Positions 53,345 to 61,865 of a stretch of DNA of 64,000 nucleotides are shown here, piece by piece (the stretch's first letter is position 1; every line of letters starts with the position of its first letter). The stretch spans positions 38,597-102,596 of the forward strand of contig NZ_ATDP01000104.1 of assembly GCF_000445105.1 (NCBI RefSeq), given 5' to 3'. The position numbers were made by a program, and so were the translations under genes. The stretch is from Sphingobium lactosutens DS20. Its GTDB lineage: Bacteria > Pseudomonadota > Alphaproteobacteria > Sphingomonadales > Sphingomonadaceae. The notes beneath the pieces are model-generated. The model worked only from the letters and a program-made list of their open reading frames with translations, was not told where the DNA came from and did not search any database.

Positions 53345-54101
53345 CGGAATCACTCCACTTTTTTCGCTGGCCGGCAAGCACGCGCTGGTGACGGGCGCGT
53401 CCAGCGGGCTTGGCGCGCATTTCGCGATGATCCTTGCCGAAGCAGGTGCCGCGGTGACACTTGCGGCGCGGCGGAAGGAGGCTCTGGCGGATGTTGCTGA
53501 ACGCATCGCCCGCCTTGGCGGAAGCGCGAAAGTCGTGACGCTCGACGTCACCGACGCTGCGTCGCTTGACGCGCTCCCCGCTGCTATGGCCGATATCGAC
53601 ATATTGGTGAACAATGCGGGGATCGTCCGCGATGGCCCCGCGCTCGACCAGACTGAAGCCGATTGGGATGCGGTGATCGATACCAATCTCAAGGGCATGT
53701 TCCTGGTCGCGCAGGCCGCCGGACGGGCCATGAAGGCGCGCGGAGGCGGATCGATCATCAATATCGCCTCCATTCTTGGTTTGCGGCAGGCGGGAGCCGT
53801 GCTTCCCTATGCGGTTTCCAAGGCCGGCGTGGTGCAGATGACCAAGGTGATGGCGCTCGAACTGGCGCGTCATGGCATCCGAGTGAACGCCCTCGCGCCC
53901 GGCTATCTCGACACGGAACTCAACCGGGCCTTCTGGGAAACGGACGCGGGGCGTGCGTTGATCCGCCGGGTGCCCCAGCGACGCCTGGGCCAATTGGAGG
54001 ATCTGGACGGACCGCTGCTCCTGCTTGCCTCGGATGGCTCGCGGTTCATGACAGGCGCGGTGATCGCCGTGGACGGGGGACATCTCGTTAGCAGCCTGTA
54101 A
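53337..54101 (+). CDS. Short-chain dehydrogenase/reductase 7
   Basis: A 254-residue SDR: VTGASSGLGAHFAMIL, NNAGIVRDG, Ser in NIASILGLRQ, Tyr-x3-Lys in YAVSKAGVVQMTK, end VDGGHLVSSL. The start ATG overlaps the stop of the RibB-like gene by 8 bases. In beta-oxidation-like routes such SDRs oxidise 3-hydroxyacyl-CoA, which would suit its place before the CoA-transferase and thiolase. Confidence 0.87.
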   Translation: MADGITPLFSLAGKHALVTGASSGLGAHFAMILAEAGAAVTLAARRKEALADVAERIARLGGSAKVVTLDVTDAASLDALPAAMADIDILVNNAGIVRDGPALDQTEADWDAVIDTNLKGMFLVAQAAGRAMKARGGGSIINIASILGLRQAGAVLPYAVSKAGVVQMTKVMALELARHGIRVNALAPGYLDTELNRAFWETDAGRALIRRVPQRRLGQLEDLDGPLLLLASDGSRFMTGAVIAVDGGHLVSSL

Positions 54102-54117
54102 AATGAAGGAGAAGCAG

Positions 54118-54825
54118 ATGGCTGAAAAGCTCCAGGTGGATGCGAACATCGCCCTTGAAGGGCTCTTGTTCGACGGGATGACGATCGCGGCGGGTGGCTT
54201 TGGGCTTTGCGGCATTCCCGAGACCTTGATCTATGCAGTGCTCGAAAGCGGCGTGCGTGACCTGACATTGGTGTCGAACAATGCGGGCGTCGACGATTTC
54301 GGCCTTGGCATCCTCCTCGCCGAGAAGCGGGTTCGCAAAATGATCTCCAGCTATGTCGGCGAGAACAAGGAATTCGAGCGCCAGTTTCTGGCCGGAGAGC
54401 TGGAGGTGGAGTTCAATCCGCAAGGCACCTTGGCCGAGCGGATGCGGGCGGGGGGCGCGGGCATCCCGGCTTTCTACACACGCACCGGCGTCGGCACGAT
54501 GATTGCCGAAGGCAAGGAAGTGCGTCGCTTTGGCGATAGCGATTATGTGATGGAAACCGGGATCGTCGCCGATCTGGCCCTGGTGAAAGCCTGGAAGGCC
54601 GATCCCTACGGCAACCTCGTCTACCGCAAATCCGCCCGGAACTTCAATCCGATGGTCGCGACATGCGGACAGGTGACGGTGGCCGAGGCGGAAATACTGG
54701 TGCCAGCGGGCAGCCTTGACCCGGACAGCATCCATACGCCGGCCGTCTTTGTCCAACGCTTCATTCGCGCAACCAGCAACGAAAAGCGCATCGAACGGCG
54801 CACGATCAGGGCGGAGGCGGCGTGA
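54118..54825 (+). CDS. CoA-transferase subunit A (3-oxoacid type)
   Basis: A 235-residue class I CoA-transferase alpha subunit: GMTIAAGGFGLCGIPETLI, LVSNNAGVDDFGLG, GVGTMIAEGKEVR. AAGGAG ahead favours ATG 54118 over ATG 54103. Together with subunit B it moves CoA from succinyl- or acetyl-CoA to a free acid. In this cluster it would activate the acid formed after ring opening. Confidence 0.92.
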   Translation: MAEKLQVDANIALEGLLFDGMTIAAGGFGLCGIPETLIYAVLESGVRDLTLVSNNAGVDDFGLGILLAEKRVRKMISSYVGENKEFERQFLAGELEVEFNPQGTLAERMRAGGAGIPAFYTRTGVGTMIAEGKEVRRFGDSDYVMETGIVADLALVKAWKADPYGNLVYRKSARNFNPMVATCGQVTVAEAEILVPAGSLDPDSIHTPAVFVQRFIRATSNEKRIERRTIRAEAA

Positions 54826-55481
54826 TGGCGACCGATACGTCCGTAAAGGGCTGGACCCGCGATCAAATGGCTGCCCGCGCGGCGCTCGAGATGCACGACG
54901 GCTTCACCGCCAATCTAGGCATCGGGATACCGACGCTGGTCGGCAATTTCATTCCGCCCGGCGTCGATGTCACCCTTCAATCGGAGAACGGCATCTTGGG
55001 GCTAGGTCCATTCCCGACCGAGCGGGAGGTGGACCCGGACATCATCAACGCGGGCAAGCAGACGATCACCGAGCTGGACCGGACCAGCTATGTTTCCTCA
55101 GCCGACAGCTTCGCAATGATTCGCGGGGGCCATATCGACCTGTCGGTGCTGGGCGCTATGGAAGTGGCCGAGAATGGCGATCTGGCAAACTGGATGATCC
55201 CCGGTCAGATGATCAAGGGACCGGGCGGTGCCATGGACCTTGTGGCCGGCGTCCGGCGCATCATCGTGCTGATGGATCATGTGTCGAAAAGCGGCAGTCC
55301 CAAGTTTCGCACCCACTGCACCCTGCCGCTGACCGGCGCCAATGTCGTCGATATGCTGATTACTGATCTGGCGGTGTTCGACCGCAAATCCCGTAACGCC
55401 GCCTTCCGCCTGATCGAACTCGCTCCTGGCGTGACGATCGAGGAAGTCCGCGCCAAAACCGAAGCGAGTTTCGAGGCATGA
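54825..55481 (+). CDS. CoA-transferase subunit B (3-oxoacid type)
   Basis: A 218-residue beta subunit. The catalytic Glu motif is SENGILGLGPFP, with GIGIPTLVGN before it and GGAMDLVAG later. The ATG shares bases with the stop of subunit A (TGATG). Confidence 0.92.
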   Translation: MATDTSVKGWTRDQMAARAALEMHDGFTANLGIGIPTLVGNFIPPGVDVTLQSENGILGLGPFPTEREVDPDIINAGKQTITELDRTSYVSSADSFAMIRGGHIDLSVLGAMEVAENGDLANWMIPGQMIKGPGGAMDLVAGVRRIIVLMDHVSKSGSPKFRTHCTLPLTGANVVDMLITDLAVFDRKSRNAAFRLIELAPGVTIEEVRAKTEASFEA

Positions 55482-56638
55482 CGGATAGAGCGCACGCCAT
55501 GGCCGCGCGGGTGGAAACATTCGTCCGCGAGGTGGTGATCCCCTATGAGAAGGATAGCCGCCGGGACCATCATGGGCCGACCGACGAGCTTGTGATGGAG
55601 ATGCGCGGGAAGGCGCGGGAGGCCGGGGTGCTGACGCCGCATATCCTGGCAGACGGCTCGCATCTGACGCAGGGCGAGACAGCGATCGTCCTGCGCAAGA
55701 CGGGCCTGTCGCCGCTTGGACCGCTTGCCTGCAACACGGCCGCCCCAGACGAGGGCAACATGTATCTGCTGGGCAAGGTCGCGAGCCCCGAGCAGAAATC
55801 GCGCTTCCTAGAACCGCTTGTCAGGGGTGAAGCGCGATCGGCCTTTTTCATGACCGAACCGGCCGAGGAGGATGGCGCTGGCTCCGATCCTTCGATGATG
55901 CGGACGACCTGCCGGCTCGATGGCAATCACTGGGTCATCAACGGTCGCAAGAAGTTCATCACCGGCGCGCAGGGCGCCAAGGTCGGCATCGTCATGGCGA
56001 AGTCGGACGACGGCGCCTGCATGTTCCTGGTGGAGCTACCCGATCCCGCCATCCGCATCGCGCGCGTGCTCGATACGATCGACAGTTCGATGCCGGGAGG
56101 GCATGCCGAGATCGATCTTGTCGACTTGCGTGTCCCTGCCGACCAGATGCTGGGAGCCTCGGGCGAAGGCTTCAAATATGCCCAGGTGCGTCTCTCGCCC
56201 GCGCGCCTCTCGCACTGCATGCGCTGGCATGGTGTGGCGACACGCGCGCACGAGATCGCCACCGACTATGCCAATCGGCGTCATGCGTTCGGCAAGCCGC
56301 TTGTCGACCATGAAGGCGTGGGCTTCATGCTGGCCGACAACCTCATCGAACTGAAGCAGGCCGAACTGATGATCGACTGGTGCGCCGGGGTGCTCGACAC
56401 GGGGTCGCTGGCCACGGTGGAGAGCTCGATGGCGAAGGCGGCTGTGGCGGACGCTCTGTTCCGGGTGGCGGATCGCTGCGTGCAGGTGATGGGTGGCAAC
56501 GGTGTCAGCGGCGATACCATCGTGGAGCAGGCGTTCCGCGAAATCCGCGCTTTCCGAGTCTACGACGGCCCGACCGAGGTTCATAAATGGTCGCTTGCCA
56601 AGAAGATCAAGCGTGACTGGAAAGCCGCTCAGGCATGA
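55478..56638 (+). CDS. Acyl-CoA dehydrogenase (ACAD10/11-like)
   Basis: A 386-residue flavoprotein. FAD-site motif FFMTEPAEEDGAGSDP, substrate loop INGRKKFITGA, and the C-terminal DGPTEVHKWSLAKKI with the candidate catalytic Glu. Starts in a 4-base overlap with the CoA-transferase and ends in a 4-base overlap with the phosphotransferase gene. It dehydrogenates an unknown acyl-CoA; the partial gene at window start is a homolog. Confidence 0.9.
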   Translation: MTDRAHAMAARVETFVREVVIPYEKDSRRDHHGPTDELVMEMRGKAREAGVLTPHILADGSHLTQGETAIVLRKTGLSPLGPLACNTAAPDEGNMYLLGKVASPEQKSRFLEPLVRGEARSAFFMTEPAEEDGAGSDPSMMRTTCRLDGNHWVINGRKKFITGAQGAKVGIVMAKSDDGACMFLVELPDPAIRIARVLDTIDSSMPGGHAEIDLVDLRVPADQMLGASGEGFKYAQVRLSPARLSHCMRWHGVATRAHEIATDYANRRHAFGKPLVDHEGVGFMLADNLIELKQAELMIDWCAGVLDTGSLATVESSMAKAAVADALFRVADRCVQVMGGNGVSGDTIVEQAFREIRAFRVYDGPTEVHKWSLAKKIKRDWKAAQA

Positions 56639-57699
56639 CGGTCGCTCAGGATGACAATGTCGGCACGGCTCCCGTTCGCGAGGGCTATGGTTTTGATATC
56701 GATGCACTCGACCTCTGGATGCGGACGAATGTCGACGGCTATGCCGGACCGCTTCATGTCGAACAGTTCAAGGGCGGGCAGTCCAATCCGACCTACAAGC
56801 TGGTGACGCCTGACCGATCCTATGTCCTGCGGCGCAAGCCACCGGGCCAGCTCCTGAAGGGCGCGCATGCCATCGAACGGGAAGCCAAGGTGCTGACCGG
56901 GCTTGCCAGGGCAGGCTTTCCAGTGGCCCATGTTTATGGGCTATGCACCGAGGATGCGGTGATCGGCACCTGGTTCTATGTCATGGAGATGGTCGAAGGC
57001 CGCATCTTCTGGGACGCGACCTTCCCCGACGTGCCAAGGTCCGAGCGCGCCCTTTATTTCGATGCCATGAACGCCACGATCGCCGCCCTCCACAATGTCG
57101 ATTATCAGGCTGTCGGCCTAGGCGATTATGGCAGGCCCGGCAATTATTTCGAGCGGCAGATCGCGCGTTGGTCCAGGCAATATCTGGAAGATGAGGCGGC
57201 CGGGCGCGACCCGAATATGGACCTTTTGGTCGACTGGCTGCCTGCAAACATCCCGGCCGGGGATGAGACCAGCATCGTCCATGGCGACTTTCGATGCGAC
57301 AATATGATCTTCCATCCCAGTGAGCCGCGTGTGCTCGCCGTGCTGGACTGGGAGTTGTCAACGCTTGGCCATCCGGGCGCAGACTTCGCCTATCATGCGA
57401 TGATGTATCGCATGCCCCCACATATCGTCGCGGGGCTTGCGAATGCCGATCTCGCAGCGCTCGGTATTCCTGACGAGCAAGACTATCTTGCGGCCTATTG
57501 CCGCAGACGCGGCCTGGGAGCCATGCCCGGCTACGACTTCTATATCGCGTTTAATTTCTTCCGCCTGGCAGCGATCTTTCATGGGATCAAGGGGCGCGTG
57601 ATCCGGGGGACCGCGGCATCCGCCCAGGCTCGCGAACGGGTTGCGGTATTACCTGAACTCGCGGCGCTTGCCTGGACGCAAGCCAAGCGGTGCGTGTGA
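56635..57699 (+). CDS. APH-like phosphotransferase family protein (ACAD-associated)
   Basis: A 354-residue kinase-fold protein with GGQSNPTYKL, YVLRRKPPGQLL, HGDFRCDNMIFH and VLDWELSTLGHP. It is a clear homolog of the backbone gene at 621, sharing whole segments such as DNMIFHP and DWELSTLG. Coupled to the acyl-CoA dehydrogenase by ATGA. A 4-hydroxyacyl-CoA kinase role like that of ACAD11 is an inference. Confidence 0.87.
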   Translation: MTVAQDDNVGTAPVREGYGFDIDALDLWMRTNVDGYAGPLHVEQFKGGQSNPTYKLVTPDRSYVLRRKPPGQLLKGAHAIEREAKVLTGLARAGFPVAHVYGLCTEDAVIGTWFYVMEMVEGRIFWDATFPDVPRSERALYFDAMNATIAALHNVDYQAVGLGDYGRPGNYFERQIARWSRQYLEDEAAGRDPNMDLLVDWLPANIPAGDETSIVHGDFRCDNMIFHPSEPRVLAVLDWELSTLGHPGADFAYHAMMYRMPPHIVAGLANADLAALGIPDEQDYLAAYCRRRGLGAMPGYDFYIAFNFFRLAAIFHGIKGRVIRGTAASAQARERVAVLPELAALAWTQAKRCV

Positions 57700-57835
57700 A
57701 GCGGCGATAATCGAACAGAAATACGCTTGGCTCGCAGCGTGGCGGATGGAAGGCCAGACAAGACTCTTCGATGCTTTCCGGCAGGAAGGGAAGCGGTGTG
57801 TCCGGCAAGGCCGGCTTCAACATTGAGGAACGGAA

Positions 57836-59029
57836 ATGAGCGATGATATTCTGATCTTGTCCGGCGTCCGAACGGCGATCGGCACCTTCGGCGGAGCGCT
57901 CAAAGACGTTCCACCCGCAAAGCTCGGCAGCATTGTTATCGCCGAAGCCATGGCGCGGGCCGGGATCGAGCCTGCCGATGTCGATCACGTCTTCATGGGA
58001 CAGGTTATCCCAACGATCGCTCAGGATGCGTATCTCGCAAGAGCGGCCGCGCTCGGTGCGGACATCCCTGTGTCGGCGCCGGCGCTTACCATGAATCGGC
58101 TTTGTGGATCGGGTGTTCAAGCCATCATTTCCGCGGCACAGACATTGCGTCTTGGCGAGGCTGAATTAGTGGTCGCGGGCGGCGCCGAGAACATGAGTCG
58201 CGCGCCCCATCTCGTGGCATCCGCCCGGTTCGGTCAGAAGATGGGACCGATCGAGATGGTCGATGCGCTCACCACAACCTTGAGCGATCCGCTGGACGGT
58301 TATCATATGGGGGTGACGGCGGAGAATATTGCCGCACAGTGCAAGATCAGTCGCGAGGATCAGGATGCCCTCGCACTGGAGAGTCAGAGGCGCGCGGCCC
58401 GAGCCATTGCGGAAGGCCGATTCAACGAGCAGATCGTGCCGGTTGAAGTTTCGACCCGCAAAGGTGTGATCGTCTTCGACACGGATGAGCATGTTCGTGG
58501 CGATACAACGGCCGAAGGCCTCACCAAGCTGCGCCCGGCCTTCCAGAAGGAGGGAACGGTAACGGCCGGCAATGCCTCTGGGGTCAACGATGGCGCCGCC
58601 GCCCTGGTTCTCGCCACGGCGGCGGCAGCCGCCGCCAAGGGACTGGTTCCGCGCGCCCGCATCCTGGGGTGGGGGCATGCCGGAGTCGATCCATCCGTGA
58701 TGGGGCTAGGCCCCGTGAAAGCCGTTCCGATCGCGCTTGAGCGCGCGGGCATCGGGCTTGAGGAGATCGACGTCATCGAAGCGAACGAAGCGTTCGCGGC
58801 TCAAGCCTGCGCGGTTGCGCGCGAACTGGAATTTGATCCGGAGAAGACCAACGTCAACGGTTCGGGCATTTCGCTTGGGCATCCGATCGGCGCCACCGGT
58901 GCGATTCTCGTCGTGAAAGCGATTCATGAACTCGAACGATCCGAAGGTCGGTATGGCTTGATCACGATGTGCATTGGCGGGGGACAAGGCATCGCACTGG
59001 TAATTGAGCGGTTTAAGAGCGGCACTTAG
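57836..59029 (+). CDS. Thiolase (acetyl-CoA C-acyltransferase)
   Basis: A 397-residue thiolase. Nucleophile Cys90 in NRLCGSGVQA, His in SLGHPIGATGA and second Cys in MCIGGGQGIAL. NANEAFAAQ-type text is present as EANEAFAAQACAV. It releases acetyl-CoA (or propionyl-CoA for a methyl-branched substrate). A 136-base gap separates it from the phosphotransferase gene. Last gene of the cargo cluster. Confidence 0.93.
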   Translation: MSDDILILSGVRTAIGTFGGALKDVPPAKLGSIVIAEAMARAGIEPADVDHVFMGQVIPTIAQDAYLARAAALGADIPVSAPALTMNRLCGSGVQAIISAAQTLRLGEAELVVAGGAENMSRAPHLVASARFGQKMGPIEMVDALTTTLSDPLDGYHMGVTAENIAAQCKISREDQDALALESQRRAARAIAEGRFNEQIVPVEVSTRKGVIVFDTDEHVRGDTTAEGLTKLRPAFQKEGTVTAGNASGVNDGAAALVLATAAAAAAKGLVPRARILGWGHAGVDPSVMGLGPVKAVPIALERAGIGLEEIDVIEANEAFAAQACAVARELEFDPEKTNVNGSGISLGHPIGATGAILVVKAIHELERSEGRYGLITMCIGGGQGIALVIERFKSGT

Positions 59030-59144
59030 TAATCCATCGTGGACGACGTAGAAGAACATGGTGCCGCTTCGCTCACGCAATATCCGCAGCATCACCTCCA
59101 ATTATGGCTGCATACCGCTCGATGCTATCCTGAAGAGGTAGCGA

Positions 59145-60092
59145 GTGATCGAACTCCGTCAACTTCGCTACCTCGTTGCGGCGGCCGAGGCGGGCAGCTT
59201 CAGCCGGGCGGCACGCAACCTCAATATCAAGCAGCCGACGTTGAGCCGTTACATCCTCGAAACCGAGAAACGGCTGGGCATGGTGCTGTTCGACCGCAAG
59301 ACGCGCGGCGCGACGCTAACGGCTAACGGCGCGACCTATCTGCGCGTCGCCAAGCGCATCATGAAGGAATGGGACGAGCTGGACGCCTGGGTCAGCGCCA
59401 CGACGAACGGCTATGCCGGCAAGCTGGCGGTCGGCTTCTACACCTCCCTCTCGGCCGGCAACCTGCGCGCGACGCTGAGCGAGTTCGGCGAGCGCCATCG
59501 CGACGTGAAGCTGCGCGGGTTCGAGCGCGACCGTGACATGCTGCTGGCCGGCATCGAGAACGGGCTGCTCGACATCGCCATCATGATCGGCGACACGCCT
59601 TATCCTGGCCTGATGAGCCGCTCCTTCTGGAGCGAGCGCGTCCTGGTGGCGATGCCTGAAAGCCATTCGCTTGCGACGCGCGAACGCATCCACTGGACCG
59701 ACCTGACCGGCGAGCGGTTCTTGCTCACCGAGCGAGATCCCGGTCCCGAGACGCGCAACATGCTCTTGGGCAAGCTGGGGATGCCGGGCTATTCGCCAGA
59801 GATCGACATGGACGACATCAGGCGAGATACCGCGCTGAGCGTCATCGCACTCGGCGGGCATATCTCGATCGTCGCGGAATCGGCGCTCGGCATCCACGTC
59901 CCAGGCGTGGTCTTCCGCGAGGTCCACGAGACCAACGGGCACACGCGCATCGGCTTCTCGGGCTATTGGCGCGAGGACAATGAGAATCCGGTGCTGCGCC
60001 GGTTCCTTGCGTTCGTCACCGCCCGCTATTCGATGCCGTCCGTGCCTGTGCCGCAGCCACTCTCTCAGCAAGCGGGAAAGGAGCCGTCATGA
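59145..60092 (+). CDS. LysR family transcriptional regulator (conjugation-linked)
   Basis: A 315-residue LysR protein starting at GTG 59145. The N-terminal helix-turn-helix is in LVAAAEAGSFSRAARNLNIKQPTLSRYI (in parts), followed by a ligand-binding domain. A LysR gene convergent to trbI is common in trb-type elements of alpha- and betaproteobacteria, so it may control transfer genes rather than the cargo. No other regulator of the conjugation part was seen. Confidence 0.87.
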   Translation: MIELRQLRYLVAAAEAGSFSRAARNLNIKQPTLSRYILETEKRLGMVLFDRKTRGATLTANGATYLRVAKRIMKEWDELDAWVSATTNGYAGKLAVGFYTSLSAGNLRATLSEFGERHRDVKLRGFERDRDMLLAGIENGLLDIAIMIGDTPYPGLMSRSFWSERVLVAMPESHSLATRERIHWTDLTGERFLLTERDPGPETRNMLLGKLGMPGYSPEIDMDDIRRDTALSVIALGGHISIVAESALGIHVPGVVFREVHETNGHTRIGFSGYWREDNENPVLRRFLAFVTARYSMPSVPVPQPLSQQAGKEPS

Positions 60093-60397
60093 CGCAAGGA
60101 AAGACACTCATCATCGTGCTGGTCACGCTCATCATCGGGTTCGGGGCGGGCTTTGTCCTTCGTCCGGTGATCGTCCCCGTCGAGCGGACGGCGATCGTCG
60201 CCGGCCCGCCGGCCGCCACGCCGACACCGGCTGAGCCGCGCGGGACGCAATATTTCGCGGCGCATCTCGATGAAGCGCGGCAGGTTGTGGCGCAATGCGC
60301 GAAAGGTTCGGTGCGAGGCGGCGAGTGCGCCAACGCTGAGCAGGCCGTGATCGAGGCGGAAGGCCGGGAGCGCTTCAAGAAGTTCATGGGTAACTGA
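60089..60397 (+). CDS. Small membrane-anchored protein, TrbK-like
   Basis: A 102-residue protein: a single N-terminal hydrophobic segment (LIIVLVTLIIGFGAGFVL) then a Pro/Ala linker and a soluble part with two Cys (VAQCAKG, GECANAEQ). The layout recalls TrbK-type entry exclusion proteins of trb systems. It overlaps the LysR stop by 4 bases, so the two are co-translated. Assignment is by size and context. Confidence 0.5.
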   Translation: MTQGKTLIIVLVTLIIGFGAGFVLRPVIVPVERTAIVAGPPAATPTPAEPRGTQYFAAHLDEARQVVAQCAKGSVRGGECANAEQAVIEAEGRERFKKFMGN

Positions 60398-60414
60398 CGG
60401 AAGGCAACGCGCCA

Positions 60415-60636
60415 TCAATTCCCCAGCGCGCGGTGCCGGCGAAAGGCCCGGTCGGTTTCCATGAACCGGGTGAGCATCGGTGCGACCAGCTTGTCGGGCG
60501 GGACCGGCGCTCCCCCGGTCTCGGCCGCGAGGGCGGCGGCATAGGCTTGCAAGTCGCGATGCACGGCAGCGGGCAGCTCCACCGAGAGCTTGACCGGCCG
60601 ATCGTCGGCGAGAGGCCCCAGCTTCAACTTGCTCAT
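60415..60636 (-). CDS. DUF2274 domain protein
   Basis: A 73-residue protein, MSKLKLGPLADDRPVKLSVELPAAVH in its first part, with a DNA-binding-like ribbon-helix-helix appearance. DUF2274 genes regularly end trb operons after trbI. Function unknown. It overlaps the trbI stop by 4 bases. Confidence 0.82.
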   Translation of the reverse strand: MSKLKLGPLADDRPVKLSVELPAAVHRDLQAYAAALAAETGGAPVPPDKLVAPMLTRFMETDRAFRRHRALGN

Positions 60637-61865
60637 CGCGCGCCTCCGATCGGTTCCAATACAAGGTCGCGCGTGATAACCACGCGCAACGGATGGCCCG
60701 GCCGGATGGTGAGCGTCGGCTGCACGTTCAATTGCCGCCGCACGATCTGCTGGCCGGTCTGGTTGATGGTGTCCTGACTTCCGCGCCGAAGCGCGCGGGT
60801 CAGGTCGTCCTCGCTATCCGCGCCCAGTTCGGCGCCGACGCCGAGCAATGTCGAGACGGCGGCGGCTTTCAGAAGATTGCCCCAATGCTGGTTCACGCGG
60901 TCCTGTAGGCCAGCATATCCGGCCGCATCGGCGCCGGGCTGGCGTTCGAGAACGATCGAGCGGCCGTCCGGCATGATGAGCCGATCCCAGGCGAGCAGCA
61001 CGCGGGTCTGTCCGGCGGCGATCTCGCTGTCATATTCGCCGATCAGCCGCGCACCCTGCGGGATGAGCAGGATGCGGCCCGTAGGACTATCATAGACATT
61101 GGCCGTCACCTGGGCCGTGATCTGGCCGGGAAGGTCGGAACGGATGCCGGTGGTGAGCGCGGCGGGAATGATGCTGCCGGCCCGCACGATGTTGGGCGAG
61201 GCCGGCGCGGTCAGGCGCTCGACGCTTACCGTGCGCTGGCTCGACGCCTGCGCCATGAAGGCCCGCTTGGCGGCCTGGTCGCCCTGCGCGGCCGCGCCAT
61301 CGGGCTGCGCAGGGGGCTGCGAAGTGGCAGCGTCGGGCGCTGCCGTTGCGAGGTTCGGCAAGGATGGCATCGCGGTGGCTCCGGCGCTGCTGCCGCCGAG
61401 GAACACGCCGCTCATGCGCGCCGCGTCGCGCTCCTGGCTGATGCGCTGACGGGCGGCTTCCGCGGCCTGCGCTCTCGGATCGGGCTGTCCGCCGACCGGC
61501 GGGACAGGGACATTCTCCCCACGCTTCTGGGCGGAGACGATCGGTCCGCCGAGGTCGCCGGGAAGCCGCGCCCCAAGTTTCGGAACCTGGCCATAGTCCT
61601 TCGGCCCCGAGTTGATCGTCTCGGCCGTGGCGCGGCTGTCGGTGCTGTAGAGTTCCTTGGCCTCCTTCTCGCCCGGCGGCTTGAGCGCGTAGATCAGCGA
61701 GCCGCCGATGCCGAGACCGGCCACGACGCCCATGACGGCGAGCGCCTTGCGCGACAGCCGCATGACGCGCGGCGGATCGCCGCGAAGCTGGAAGGCTTGC
61801 GGGTCGGGGCGCGGCGTCTGCGGTGCGGTTGCCTCGGGCGGAGAAGTGTCGGCGGGATCGGTCAC
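60633..61865 (-). CDS. trbI: Conjugal transfer protein TrbI (VirB10 family)
   Basis: A 410-residue protein with an N-terminal cytoplasmic Pro-rich part, one membrane helix (ALAVMGVVAGLGIGGSLIYAL), a long linker and the C-terminal VirB10 beta-barrel (AGSIIPAALTTGI, LLIPQGARLIGEYDS, RQPGADAAGYAGLQD). It spans the envelope as the core of the type IV secretion channel. Stop and start overlaps of 4 bases with its neighbours. Confidence 0.92.
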   Translation of the reverse strand: MTDPADTSPPEATAPQTPRPDPQAFQLRGDPPRVMRLSRKALAVMGVVAGLGIGGSLIYALKPPGEKEAKELYSTDSRATAETINSGPKDYGQVPKLGARLPGDLGGPIVSAQKRGENVPVPPVGGQPDPRAQAAEAARQRISQERDAARMSGVFLGGSSAGATAMPSLPNLATAAPDAATSQPPAQPDGAAAQGDQAAKRAFMAQASSQRTVSVERLTAPASPNIVRAGSIIPAALTTGIRSDLPGQITAQVTANVYDSPTGRILLIPQGARLIGEYDSEIAAGQTRVLLAWDRLIMPDGRSIVLERQPGADAAGYAGLQDRVNQHWGNLLKAAAVSTLLGVGAELGADSEDDLTRALRRGSQDTINQTGQQIVRRQLNVQPTLTIRPGHPLRVVITRDLVLEPIGGAR

